The position numbers and the translations under genes were made by a program. Below are positions 43,418-52,125 of a stretch of DNA of 64,000 nucleotides, piece by piece (position 1 is the first letter of the stretch; each line of letters opens with the position of its first letter). Origin of the DNA: Flavisolibacter longurius (GTDB lineage Bacteria > Bacteroidota > Bacteroidia > Chitinophagales > Chitinophagaceae); the NCBI GenBank assembly GCA_014163555.1, contig JACJGO010000006.1, positions 62,001-126,000 of the forward strand, read 5' to 3'. The notes under the pieces are model-generated. The model worked only from the letters and a program-made list of their open reading frames with translations, had not been told where the DNA came from and ran no database searches.

Positions 43418-43968
43418 AAGAAGCGCTGCTCCAAGCCTTCCAGCAGCATCCTAACCTTGCCCTGTTAGCAAGTTTAGCCATCAGTATAGTTGTCGCTGTA
43501 CTTGGCATTGTGCCCAGCTTTTTTATTACCGCTGCCAACATTCTTTTTTTTGGCTTTTGGCAGGGCGTGCTGATTTCATTTTTAGGTGAAGCCCTGGGTG
43601 CCGTGGTTGCCTTTTACCTCTACCGGAAAGGGTTTAAAAAAGAAGCTTCGCAACAACTGGAAAAGCATCGAAACATAAAAGCCCTTATCAATGCAGAAGG
43701 CAGCAAGGCCTTCTGGCTCATTTTTTCTTTACGATTAATTCCGTTTGTGCCATCCGGCCTGGTCACTTTTGCAGCTGCTATTGGCAAAGTAGCAGCACTA
43801 ACGTTTCTGGTGGCAAGTTCTATTGGCAAACTGCCAGCTCTGCTTCTGGAAGGCTATGCTGTGTACCAGGTGACCGAATTTAGCTGGCAAGGCAAAGTCA
43901 TTCTCACGGTTTTTGCGGTATTCATTCTTTATTTTGTTGTGCGGCAAATTATCTCTTCAAAAAAATAA
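43414..43968 (+). CDS. VTT-domain (TVP38/TMEM64-like) membrane protein
   Basis: A 184-residue inner membrane protein with an FFITAANILFFGFWQGVLISFLGEALGAVVAFYLYRKG core and RLIPFVPSGLVTFAAAIGKV, the re-entrant-loop pattern of the DedA/VTT superfamily of lipid scramblases and transporters. About five hydrophobic segments are present. It sits between paaI (4-bp overlap) and paaY (9 bp), an unusual partner for phenylacetate genes. A role in membrane adaptation to aromatic acids or in transport is conjecture. Confidence 0.85.
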   Translation: MKEALLQAFQQHPNLALLASLAISIVVAVLGIVPSFFITAANILFFGFWQGVLISFLGEALGAVVAFYLYRKGFKKEASQQLEKHRNIKALINAEGSKAFWLIFSLRLIPFVPSGLVTFAAAIGKVAALTFLVASSIGKLPALLLEGYAVYQVTEFSWQGKVILTVFAVFILYFVVRQIISSKK

Positions 43969-43977
43969 ATCCTTTCC

Positions 43978-44568
43978 ATGGCGTTCTATCAGTTCAACGG
44001 CATCAAGCCGGTGGTTCATCCATCCGCATTTGTGCATCCACAAGCTGCCGTTACCGGCGATGTGGTGATTGGCAAAGATGTTTACATTGGCCCGGGGTGC
44101 GCCTTGCGTGGCGACTGGGGAAAGATCATCATTGAAGACGGTTGCAATGTACAGGAGAATTGCACAGTGCATATGTTTCCAGGCGTTACAGTGGTTTTAA
44201 AAGAAAGTGCCCACATCGGCCATGGCGCCATCATTCATGGTGCTACAATAGGCCGCAATTGCCTGGTGGGTATGAACGCCGTGATCATGGATGAAGTGGA
44301 ACTGGGCGATGAAAGCATCGTCGGTGCTTTGTGTTTCATCAAGCAGGGTGAAAAAATTCCGGCTCGATCATTAGTGGTGGGCAATCCGGCGAAGATCATC
44401 AAAGAGGTCAGTGACGATATGCTGGCCTGGAAAACCGAAGGCACTAAGCTTTACCAGCAACTGCCAGCACAGTGTTTCGATACACTTCTTCCCTGCGATC
44501 CGCTTACCGAACCTGTGCCGCAGACGCCGCTGTTTACCAGTCAGTATCAACCGTTTAAGAAACTGTAA
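43978..44568 (+). CDS. paaY: PaaY, gamma-carbonic-anhydrase-like hexapeptide thioesterase
   Basis: A 196-residue left-handed beta-helix protein. Hexapeptide repeats (AAVTGDVVIGKDVYIGPGCALRGDWGKIIIEDGC) and the metal His motifs (TVHMFP, HIGHGAIIHGATIG) match PaaY. The C-terminal helix with LPAQC...LPCDPLTEP is also typical of PaaY and distinguishes it from plain gamma-carbonic anhydrases. PaaY removes inhibitory CoA thioesters formed during phenylacetate breakdown. It ends the paa row. Confidence 0.9.
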   Translation: MAFYQFNGIKPVVHPSAFVHPQAAVTGDVVIGKDVYIGPGCALRGDWGKIIIEDGCNVQENCTVHMFPGVTVVLKESAHIGHGAIIHGATIGRNCLVGMNAVIMDEVELGDESIVGALCFIKQGEKIPARSLVVGNPAKIIKEVSDDMLAWKTEGTKLYQQLPAQCFDTLLPCDPLTEPVPQTPLFTSQYQPFKKL

Positions 44569-44637
44569 ATCCGGAGCAGAAAATACAACCAAAATATTCG
44601 TAATTTAATAGGCCAAACCCCCAACAAATTTTGTGTT

Positions 44638-45873
44638 ATGAGAAGAGCTTTACCCCTTGCCAGCCTTGCTGTTCTTTTCCTGTCATTTTATTCCACTACA
44701 TCGGCACAAGCCGATCGTTTTGCTTATGCCATTACGGATCTGACAAAAGACGGCGCCGGCTGGAACGCCCTGCGCAAACTGGACCTGCAAACCGGTCAAT
44801 ACAGCGATGTTTTAATCAACGGGACGGACGCAACCAGAAAGGCTTTTGATGCCGCAACAAAAAAAGAACTCACCCTGCAGGCAGATGCCAAATGGGGCAA
44901 CCTGTTGCAAGCACCGTTTTCAACCGGCGTGGCGGCAGCCGCTTTCGACAGGGCTCACAATCGCCTTTATTTCACACCCATGTTTGTTGACCAGCTCCGC
45001 TACATTGACCTGAAAACAATGCAGGTTTATCATGTGGGAAAAGACTTCAGCGGAACCGGCAACATGCATAACGATGAAGCAAAGATCATCACCCGTATGG
45101 TGATTGCTCCTGACGGTTATGGCTATGCCATCAGCAACGATGGAACGTCATTTATTCGTTTTTCTACCGGTAAAAAGCCAATTATTGAAAAGCTGGGATC
45201 ATTGGTAGATGCACAGGCCAACAATGGCATTTCCATTCATAACCGCTGTTCATCATTTGGCGGCGATATGATCTGTGATGATGCAGGCAATCTTTTTATT
45301 CTCACAGCCCGTAACAACGTGTTTAAGGTAAACACCGAAAGCAAAGTGGCAACACACCTGGGAAGCATTCAAAACCTTCCTGTCAACTTTACTGTGAACG
45401 GTGCGGTAGTGGACAACGAAGGTAGTCTGCTGGTGAGCAGTGCTGTGGATGCCTCTGCCTATTACAAAGTCAATTCAAAAGACTGGACTGCCGTGAAGGC
45501 CGAGAGCATCAGTTCTGTGTTTCGCAGTTCCGATCTGGCTAACAGTAATTATCTTTCTACCCGCACCAACCGCGATATTCCAACCGTGATGGCACCGCAA
45601 GAACGTTTTGCCAAACTCATCTCGGTTTACCCGAACCCGGTTACGGCCAATCGAATTTCGGTGCAATTCAACAAGGTGCCCAATGGGGACTATACGGTAG
45701 AATTAACCGACGTATTGGGCCGCAGTGTCATGGTGCGGAAAGTAAATGTTGCCAACACCGATCAGATTCAGGTACTGCCGCTTACCAAAAGTGATGCGAA
45801 AGGAATTTACATGGTAAAAGTGTACGATGCCGGTAACCAGTCGGTATTCACACAAAAAGTGATGGTGCAGTAA
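44638..45873 (+). CDS. Secreted beta-propeller-like protein with T9SS sorting domain
   Basis: A 411-residue protein with a signal peptide (cleavage near TTSAQA). The body (about 25-320) has repeated strand patterns such as AAAFDRAHNRLYFTPMF, MVIAPDGYGYAISNDG and MICDDAGNLFILTARNNVFKV, suggestive of a propeller. The C-terminal 75 residues (ISVYPNPVTANRISVQF, YTVELTDVLGRSV, GIYMVKVYD) form a type A T9SS sorting domain, so it is translocated and attached at the surface. The ligand or role is unknown. It is followed by a terminator-like hairpin and a repeat-rich region. Confidence 0.8.
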   Translation: MRRALPLASLAVLFLSFYSTTSAQADRFAYAITDLTKDGAGWNALRKLDLQTGQYSDVLINGTDATRKAFDAATKKELTLQADAKWGNLLQAPFSTGVAAAAFDRAHNRLYFTPMFVDQLRYIDLKTMQVYHVGKDFSGTGNMHNDEAKIITRMVIAPDGYGYAISNDGTSFIRFSTGKKPIIEKLGSLVDAQANNGISIHNRCSSFGGDMICDDAGNLFILTARNNVFKVNTESKVATHLGSIQNLPVNFTVNGAVVDNEGSLLVSSAVDASAYYKVNSKDWTAVKAESISSVFRSSDLANSNYLSTRTNRDIPTVMAPQERFAKLISVYPNPVTANRISVQFNKVPNGDYTVELTDVLGRSVMVRKVNVANTDQIQVLPLTKSDAKGIYMVKVYDAGNQSVFTQKVMVQ

Positions 45874-46644
45874 GGGGGCTGCACCTAACCTCTCCGCCTA
45901 AGGCGGAAGGAAGAGCCACCGCATAGACCCTGAGGCCTCCCCAAACCCCTGCGGTGGAGGGGCTTCCTACCACACAGCGCCCCGCTTTTGCATGATACGA
46001 TTTTTAGCCACTGCCAGTTTTTAGGTGGAGGCTTTTTGTTTTGTGAAGTAACAAAGAATCTCCAGCTGGTTACATAGCAAACTCTTTCACATGACCTGCC
46101 ACCGGCGGTGTCCGCACCGCCTCAAGATGACGTTAGGAATGGCTGCACATCAAAAGGCAATAAATTTGATGTGCGTAATGGTGTAACGGCTTCTGAAAAA
46201 ATAGGCATCTGTAGGTTGATATTCGACCCCTCCGGGGCCGGAGCTTGTCTCGTGATGCGATTTACCACCGGTTGCACCGGTGGCTACTCAGGTTTGGCCC
46301 CTCCGGGGCCGGTGGGTAAACCCATGTCTTTGGGCATTGCATCCAGATAGCGTTCATAAACCAGTTCCAGGTAATTATAGATGCTGGGAGAAGGATAGTC
46401 CAGGGATGTATAAAGCGTTTATCAACATCTAGCCATAAGCCCGACGGGCTTTCCTGTGAATAGCGCCGGGCATAAACCTGGCGAAAGAATGCACAGGATG
46501 ATTCCAAAACCCCGGAGAAGTCCCCTGTTTACTTTATGTAACCGGCAGCAGACCATCTATCATTCTTTGGTTGCATCGCACTCTTGTGCTCCTGAATCGC
46601 TACGCATCAAATTGCCATTGGCTAGAAACCCAGGCCTGCTTCCC
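45874..46644. repeat. Mosaic of short palindromes (REP-like intergenic region)
   Basis: No gene is supported here. At least eight near-perfect hairpins occur: TCCGCC/GGCGGA (45893-45907), CCACCGCA/TGCGGTGG (45916-45957), GGCGGTG/CACCGCC (46104-46121), GCACATCAAA/TTTGATGTGC (46145-46174), CCCCTCCGGGG (46227-46237), CCACCGGT/ACCGGTGG (46265-46283), GGCCCCTCCGGGGCC (46296-46310) and AAGCCC/GGGCTT (46437-46451). The G/C-rich CCCCTCCGGGG unit occurs twice. Open frames across it are artefacts of the repeats. Confidence 0.7.
46006..46040 (+). terminator. Terminator-like hairpin after the T9SS cargo gene
   Basis: AGCC and CTGCC pair with GGTGG and GGCT (with wobbles and one A-A mismatch), followed by TTTTTGTTTTG. 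It lies 133 bp after the stop, with palindromic repeats in between. Confidence 0.5.
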
Positions 46645-46652
46645 TATATTTG
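46645..46652 (+). promoter_or_regulatory. -7 element directly before the OppC-like permease gene
   Basis: TATATTTG is a perfect TAnnTTTG box ending 4 nt before the ATG at 46657. It supports this ATG as the start rather than the long upstream extension of the frame through the palindromic repeats, and suggests a leaderless or nearly leaderless mRNA. Confidence 0.5.
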
Positions 46653-46656
46653 TTTG

Positions 46657-47739
46657 ATGAACGCATCACCGTCCTTCTGGCAGGCTTCCTGGCACCGATT
46701 GAAAAAAAACAGGGGTGCCATGGCCGGTTTGGTGATGATCGTTATCGCCATTTTCATTGCTGTTTTCGGCTATTTTCTTTCGCCTGATCCTTCTCCGTTT
46801 GCCAACCGCATTATTTTGGAAGTGGGCGGGGAAAAGCCAGGGTACACAAGAGATTTCTTGCTGGTGAAAAAAGATCGCATTGTTGAAACAGGCGTTTTCA
46901 CACGCCTTGTTTCTGGCAAGCCGGATGCTTACGATTATATTCCCATCACAACCTGGCAAGAAGCTGGCGACAGCGTCATTGCCCAACGTTTTATCGATGA
47001 AGGTGTCACCGAACGCATTGCCTACCCAAAAGAGCGCCTGGCGCCAGAACCCGTAATCACCAAAAAGTTTTATGTCGGTACTGATAAATACGGCCGTGAT
47101 ATTCTGAGCCGGCTGATTATCGGCACAAGAGTGAGCCTGAGTGTGGGTTTAATTACAGTGATTATTTCTCTTTCTGTCGGTATTCTTCTAGGTGCTATTG
47201 CCGGCTATTTTCGTGGCAAAGTGGATGAAATGGTGATGTGGCTGATCAACGTTATCTGGAGTATTCCAACCCTGCTTTTAGTATTTGCTATTACCCTGTT
47301 GCTGGGCAAAGGTTTTTGGCAGGTGTTCATTGCCGTTGGTCTCACCATGTGGGTGAACGTGGCTCGCCTGGTTCGCGGCCAGGTGATGGTAACCAAAGAA
47401 CTGCAGTATGTAGAAGCTGCCAAAGCGCTTGGCTATTCGCATTATCGAACGATCGTCAAACATATTCTGCCAAATATTTTCGGACCAATTCTAGTGATAG
47501 CGGCTTCCAATTTTGCATCTGCCATTGTAATTGAAGCAGGGCTGAGCTTTTTAGGTGTGGGTGTTCAACCACCACAACCCAGTTGGGGATTAATGATCAA
47601 GGAGAACTACAATTTTATCATCACGCAAAATCCCATGCTGGCCCTGGCACCGGGCTTTGCCATCATGCTTCTGGTGTTGTCATTTAATCTATTGGGCAAC
47701 GGGCTTCGCGATGCCTTGAATGTAAGGGGCAAGTTATAA
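46657..47739 (+). CDS. ABC transporter permease, OppC/DppC family
   Basis: A 360-residue inner membrane protein from the ATG at 46657 (MNASPSFWQASWHRLKKNRG), which fits the OppC_N helix. TM1 (about 22-42) is followed by a long periplasmic region (about 45-145), larger than in typical OppC proteins of about 300 residues, then five TM segments. The EAA loop is clear (EAAKALGYSHYRTIVKHILPN). It would form the translocation pore of an oligopeptide or nickel type importer with an OppB partner and ATPases, none of which are encoded nearby. Such orphan arrangements occur in Bacteroidetes. Confidence 0.85.
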   Translation: MNASPSFWQASWHRLKKNRGAMAGLVMIVIAIFIAVFGYFLSPDPSPFANRIILEVGGEKPGYTRDFLLVKKDRIVETGVFTRLVSGKPDAYDYIPITTWQEAGDSVIAQRFIDEGVTERIAYPKERLAPEPVITKKFYVGTDKYGRDILSRLIIGTRVSLSVGLITVIISLSVGILLGAIAGYFRGKVDEMVMWLINVIWSIPTLLLVFAITLLLGKGFWQVFIAVGLTMWVNVARLVRGQVMVTKELQYVEAAKALGYSHYRTIVKHILPNIFGPILVIAASNFASAIVIEAGLSFLGVGVQPPQPSWGLMIKENYNFIITQNPMLALAPGFAIMLLVLSFNLLGNGLRDALNVRGKL

Positions 47740-47798
47740 GCTGAAGGTTTGATGTTTGACGTGCAGAGTTGTCGTGGAGGACACTACTTTGTTCGCAT

Positions 47799-49244
47799 TT
47801 AGACAGGTAAACCAGTACTACGTTTATCTCCCTCATTTTTGCTGTGCATGTCAGCGATTATAAGAAAAGAAAGACAGAGGTAAAATACACTTCCTACTTT
47901 ATCGGTTTCAATAAGGTCACTTAAAAAGTTAACCGTGCATTGCATCCACAGGATAGCGCCAATGGCTGCAACAGTTACCTTCCAAAAACGGGAAGTGGCC
48001 CGCCGGTAGATTTTTTGCGCATACCAAAACATGCTTCCCACCAGTAATAAAAACAGAAACAAGCCTAAAATGCCCTGTTCAATCAACAGCAATAAAAAAT
48101 AATTGTGCACAGTTGATTTCTCCGGGTTGTCACTCACCCAGGTCCGGAAGGTAGGTACGGTGTATTCTTTATACTGTTGGTAAAACGTGGTGGGGCCAAA
48201 CCCCGTTCCCCACCGTTCCTTGCTCATGTTGACGCCGGCAACCCAACGGTTAAAACGTTCTGCTGTGGACACATCCTTTCCCTTGTAAGTTGCTGCTAGG
48301 TGATCGGTGAAATCTTCATGAAAAACAGTCGATTCAAAATGCGGTGCAAACACCAGGTACCGGTCATTGTGCTGTAGCCATATCACCACTGCTGTTACCA
48401 CCAAAACAGCAATCAAAAAACTTTTGAACAGACAGCCTTTTCTGATTAACCCATACGAAACCAATCCTGCCGCCAGCGCCAGCCAGGCACCACGAGCATA
48501 AGAAAAGTAGAGCGCTGCTAAAACGATTACGAGTGAAAGGAACAACAGTGTTTTTTGTGCCTTTGATGTGGACAGTTGAAAAAAGGCAAGTTGTATAGGA
48601 ACCATAAATACCAGCAAGGCTGAGTAATTGACATGGTTGCGAAAAAACGGGGAAAGCGCTTCGTTTACGGTGGCAAACGAAAAGCCCAGTGTGGCATGTT
48701 TTGCCAGGGCGAAAACAGTGGCCAAAAACATAGAGACAAATATTGTTATCGCTGCACGCTTTACCAGTTTTTCATCGCCTTTCAATACAAGGGGAGCGCC
48801 AACAAAGGCCAGGAGGTACCAGCTTTTAGCAAGAAAGTATTTAAAGGAAAGGGAAAAATATGTTGATACAACAACAGTGATCACCATCCAGGCAAAGCCT
48901 GCCGCCAATACCGGCAGTAACCAGAACGGACGACGGAAAGCGTCTATTTGTCGATAGTGCATTATTCCCAGGGCTATAACAGAGAATGACAGCAACAGCA
49001 TCAGGGGTTCATCCGGAAGATCGGTGCCCAGGCCATTGCTGAATGTTTTTTCCACCGACCAGGGAATCGTAAAAAGCAGGACCAGAAAAAGAACCCGGGG
49101 ATAACGAATCAACAGGGCCGTTGCTGCCAGCAGGGCCGGTACAAACAGCAGGAGCATTTCAGAAGAATAAGCGGCAACAAATACCACCGCCAGCAGGAAA
49201 AAGCTGCCGGCCAGGAAAAAGGATTTGTTGTGGCTTGCGATCAT
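47799..49244 (-). CDS. O-antigen ligase/polymerase-like membrane protein (Wzy_C family)
   Basis: A 481-residue protein with about twelve TM segments and one large periplasmic loop (about 290-380, with FNRWVAGVNMSKERWGTGFGPTTFYQQY), which is the Wzy_C/WaaL signature; ARGAWLALAAGL is the matching conserved motif. It polymerises or ligates undecaprenyl-linked glycans at the periplasmic face. Its start overlaps the Wzz-like gene by 4 bp, and a flippase lies one gene further up, completing a Wzx/Wzz/Wzy-type set. Confidence 0.85.
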   Translation of the reverse strand: MIASHNKSFFLAGSFFLLAVVFVAAYSSEMLLLFVPALLAATALLIRYPRVLFLVLLFTIPWSVEKTFSNGLGTDLPDEPLMLLLSFSVIALGIMHYRQIDAFRRPFWLLPVLAAGFAWMVITVVVSTYFSLSFKYFLAKSWYLLAFVGAPLVLKGDEKLVKRAAITIFVSMFLATVFALAKHATLGFSFATVNEALSPFFRNHVNYSALLVFMVPIQLAFFQLSTSKAQKTLLFLSLVIVLAALYFSYARGAWLALAAGLVSYGLIRKGCLFKSFLIAVLVVTAVVIWLQHNDRYLVFAPHFESTVFHEDFTDHLAATYKGKDVSTAERFNRWVAGVNMSKERWGTGFGPTTFYQQYKEYTVPTFRTWVSDNPEKSTVHNYFLLLLIEQGILGLFLFLLLVGSMFWYAQKIYRRATSRFWKVTVAAIGAILWMQCTVNFLSDLIETDKVGSVFYLCLSFLIIADMHSKNEGDKRSTGLPV

Positions 49245-50041
49245 GCGTTCTTTCTACGGCTTTCGGTAAGTAAGAGTAAGAATATAGAAAAAAGCAGTGA
49301 AGCCAGGAAGGTGAATACAACAACCAGCACTGTTTGCGGCCGGTTGTGCCAGGGCGATGGCCGTGCCGGTTCTACAATAAGCAGAGCATTCGGATTTGTT
49401 TGTAAAGCCAGTTCATACTCATTGATCAGGCGTGCATACAAGGCGGCCTGTGAAGTGCTGTTGTCGATTGTTGATGAAAGGTTTTCGGCACTACTATCCT
49501 GCTGGGTAGTTGTTGATTCTTTCAGCCGCTGCAGCACCAGCCGGTTGTTTTCGGCCCGCAATTGTTGGTGAATGCTGTTCAGTTCCTGCGCCAAGGCATT
49601 GGCTTGTGCGGCGGCCATATTTGGGTCTTTATCCCAAACTTTTATTTTAAGTTCCCCATAACCTGTGCGGTGAATGCGGGTGTCTTTCTGCAAAGCTTTT
49701 GCTGCCTTGTGAAGTCGAAATACATCGTCACTGTTTTCAGGATTATATGCTGGCAGGCGAAACCGTTTGGCTACTGCCAGGAAGATGGTATCAAGTTTTG
49801 CCGTGCCTTCTATTTTATCCAGTTCATCCGGCTCGCCCAATTCGCGGTACAGCGCTTGAATGTTTTGATTAAAGATGCGGGCCCGGTCGCCAATTTCAGG
49901 ATTGGAGGGCAATGCTGTCACTTCGCCTAAAAATTCCTTTGGACTAATAAGGCAGGCCACCAGTGAAACTACCGTGGCCAGAAAGGTAATCAGCAAAGCA
50001 GTTTTCCACCTGTGGGCAATCACACGAAAAATATCAGGCAT
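49241..50041 (-). CDS. Wzz-like polysaccharide chain-length regulator
   Basis: A 266-residue protein with TM segments at about 14-34 and 235-258 and a helical periplasmic part between them, including coiled-coil sequence QANALAQELNSIHQQLRAENNRLVLQRLKES. A proline-containing second TM region (VEPARPSPWHNRPQTVLVVVF) is characteristic of Wzz and other polysaccharide co-polymerases. It lacks a kinase domain. It overlaps the flippase gene by 8 bp upstream and the polymerase gene by 4 bp downstream. Confidence 0.85.
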   Translation of the reverse strand: MPDIFRVIAHRWKTALLITFLATVVSLVACLISPKEFLGEVTALPSNPEIGDRARIFNQNIQALYRELGEPDELDKIEGTAKLDTIFLAVAKRFRLPAYNPENSDDVFRLHKAAKALQKDTRIHRTGYGELKIKVWDKDPNMAAAQANALAQELNSIHQQLRAENNRLVLQRLKESTTTQQDSSAENLSSTIDNSTSQAALYARLINEYELALQTNPNALLIVEPARPSPWHNRPQTVLVVVFTFLASLLFSIFLLLLTESRRKNA

Positions 50042-51455
50042 GCAGCTTGTTTAATAGTGGCAAAAATATTTTTTTAAGCCGGTTGCGTCCGGCCAGCAAA
50101 AGAAGACAACCTATGCTAACAATGCTAAGGAAAAGGATCCATTCGTTGTCGGTAATCTTTTGCACGGCATAAAACAGCATACCAAAAATAAGCGCTGCAA
50201 GAAGATAGAGAACGGCCGCACCGGCAGCAACCCTGATCTTTAGTTTTTTTGATGCGGCTATCCATAGCCCAATGCCGCAACCGTACTGGCTGACGAGTGC
50301 TGCTATGGCACAACCCTGTGCACCGTATTGCGGAATCAGCCAAAGGTTCAGTGCCACATTACTAACAACTGCTACCAGCATGATTCGAATAAAAAGCTGA
50401 ATCGCCCCAATGGAGGTAAGGGCTGTGCCATATACATGAATAAGATAATAAGCCGGCAAGGCTGCCATCGTAAGTAGAATCACGTTGTTGGTGAAGCCGT
50501 CTGCCGAATGGTACAATAAATTTTGCAGCCAGGAGGTATAAACAAATACAAACGCCAGTGCTACTGTTGCCAGCAACAGCAAGCCGTGGCGGGAGACCAG
50601 GACAACACGCTGCACCATGGCTGTATCCTGTTGGTTGCGAGAAAGAAAGGGGAGCAGAAAGGATGCAGTCAGATAACCGAGCATATTGCCTGCATCCAGA
50701 AGGCGGTACGCCATGGCATAGATACCGGCCTGCAAAGCACCTTCGGGGTGAATTTGTGACAGCAGAAATGCATCCAGCCGGTTGTGTGTGGCCATCAGTA
50801 AAATCAGCAGGACAAAAGGCAGAACCCATCTCCCGATTTTTTGCAGGCTTGCCTTACTCGCAGGGACAAACGTATTTTTTCTCCAGAGGTAAATAAACAA
50901 ACTGCCAATCGCAATGCTCATCGAAAGCGTTTGCAGTTGAAGGAAGAGAAGCATGGTGATGGGTTTAAAGATACTATATACCGGACCGACACAAAGCAGT
51001 AGGAGCAGGGTTCTGTCGAGTACCGAAAAATAGGCATCGGTTTTGAAAAGCTGCAAGGCTGTTAACAGTCCCCGTAAAAAAACAAAAAGTGAAATCAGGC
51101 TTTGGATCAGGATCAGATAGAGCAGAATGTCCCAAGTGCCTATATCTGCAAAAACGGCAACTGCCGTGCAGCAAACAGCATAAAGACCCATCAGGAAAAA
51201 CTTCAGCCGCAGGAGTTGTGGTATGTTCAGGCTTTCTTGTGCTGCCAAACGCTGTGTCAGCATATTGGTGAGGCCTGCATCGGCAATAAAGAGCAAAATG
51301 TACGTTAGGTTAAACAGGGCAAAATAGGTTCCGTACACTTCATGACCAACGATATTCTGCACCCGCCGGTCTATCAGGAAGATCCAGGCCGGCTTGATCA
51401 GCAGGTTGAGGAAGAGCAGCCAGGAAAGGCTTTTGAAGAATTGTTTGGCTTTCAT
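50034..51455 (-). CDS. Polysaccharide flippase (Wzx-like, MATE/MVF superfamily)
   Basis: A 473-residue integral membrane protein with about fourteen TM segments, from the ATG at 51455 (MKAKQFFKSLSWLLFLNLLIKPAWIFLIDRRVQNIVG). The frame is open further upstream, but that part lies inside the Lrp-type gene and reads as non-homologous. The N-terminal pattern NxIVGHEVYGTYFALFNLTYILLFIADAGL is typical of Wzx/PST exporters that flip undecaprenyl-linked repeat units. It begins 1 bp after the Lrp gene stop and overlaps the Wzz-like gene. Confidence 0.88.
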   Translation of the reverse strand: MKAKQFFKSLSWLLFLNLLIKPAWIFLIDRRVQNIVGHEVYGTYFALFNLTYILLFIADAGLTNMLTQRLAAQESLNIPQLLRLKFFLMGLYAVCCTAVAVFADIGTWDILLYLILIQSLISLFVFLRGLLTALQLFKTDAYFSVLDRTLLLLLCVGPVYSIFKPITMLLFLQLQTLSMSIAIGSLFIYLWRKNTFVPASKASLQKIGRWVLPFVLLILLMATHNRLDAFLLSQIHPEGALQAGIYAMAYRLLDAGNMLGYLTASFLLPFLSRNQQDTAMVQRVVLVSRHGLLLLATVALAFVFVYTSWLQNLLYHSADGFTNNVILLTMAALPAYYLIHVYGTALTSIGAIQLFIRIMLVAVVSNVALNLWLIPQYGAQGCAIAALVSQYGCGIGLWIAASKKLKIRVAAGAAVLYLLAALIFGMLFYAVQKITDNEWILFLSIVSIGCLLLLAGRNRLKKIFLPLLNKLHA

Positions 51456-51456
51456 A

Positions 51457-51927
51457 TCAGGCAGGCGTAACCGTAATGGTGCGGTTAAGGCTTTCTTCCA
51501 GCGAAATAAAGGTTTCGGTTCGTTCAATGCCTTTAATCTTCTGCAATTCATCGTGCAATACCGTGCGGAGCTGCACAATGTCCTTGCACACCACTTCGGC
51601 AAATATGCTGTAGTTACCTGTGGTGTAATTCAGCCTTACGATCTCAGGGATCTTGCGCAGATCTTTTGCCACCGTATCGTAAAGCGAACTTTTTTCAAGG
51701 TAAACACCAACAAAGGCAATCACATCATAACCTAGCTTTTTGAGGTCAACGTTGTATTTCATGCCGCTGATGACGCCGGCTTCCTGCAGTTTTTTGATGC
51801 GGACATGAATGGTGCCCGCCGAAACGTACAGTTTTTTACCGATTTCGGCGTACGAAATGCTGGCATCGTGCATCAGTTGCTGAATGATGTTGAGGTCCAA
51901 TTTGTCAAAATTCAAATCAACAGCCAT
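51457..51927 (-). CDS. Lrp/AsnC-family transcriptional regulator
   Basis: A 156-residue protein with an N-terminal winged HTH (LDLNIIQQLMHDASISYAEIGKKLYVSAGTIHVRIKKLQEAGVI) and a C-terminal RAM ligand-binding domain (about 70-145; VIAFVGVYLEKSS, YSIFAEVVCKD). Such proteins form octamers that sense amino acids. It is the first gene of a run with flippase, Wzz-like and Wzy-like genes, ending 1 bp before the flippase start. The regulator may therefore control surface polysaccharide, although co-transcription alone does not prove it. Confidence 0.93.
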   Translation of the reverse strand: MAVDLNFDKLDLNIIQQLMHDASISYAEIGKKLYVSAGTIHVRIKKLQEAGVISGMKYNVDLKKLGYDVIAFVGVYLEKSSLYDTVAKDLRKIPEIVRLNYTTGNYSIFAEVVCKDIVQLRTVLHDELQKIKGIERTETFISLEESLNRTITVTPA

Positions 51928-52001
51928 GGAATACGGGTTTTTTTGAAAAAATTTAGTTTATGTGCAAATTATTGAATGAAATCTAAATATTTTAAATAAT
52001 G

Positions 52002-52031
52002 TTTGAAAAATGTGTAAGCATCTTATCTTTG
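52002..52031 (+). promoter_or_regulatory. Consensus Bacteroidetes promoter for the tRNA-like RNA
   Basis: TTTG (52002-52005) and TATCTTTG (52024-52031) are separated by 18 bp, the best -33/-7 pair seen in the window. No protein gene follows on the plus strand, so it must drive an RNA. Transcription should start near 52038. Confidence 0.75.
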
Positions 52032-52125
52032 ACTTATCAAGTTCATTGAAACAGTCAGTACGGAAAACAAAGAGGCAACAGACCGGTTGCCGATTGTAAA
52101 TTGCCCGATGCTGATTGCACTATAC

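Noticed and set aside
46007-46013. GCCACTG, the core of the B12 box of cobalamin riboswitches
   Set aside because: The rest of the riboswitch consensus is absent and no cobalamin gene follows; the heptamer lies in a terminator-like hairpin.
46262-46507. Minus-strand frame of 81 codons in the palindrome mosaic
   Set aside because: It is built from the palindromic repeats and has no coding features; such frames are a common artefact of repeat DNA.
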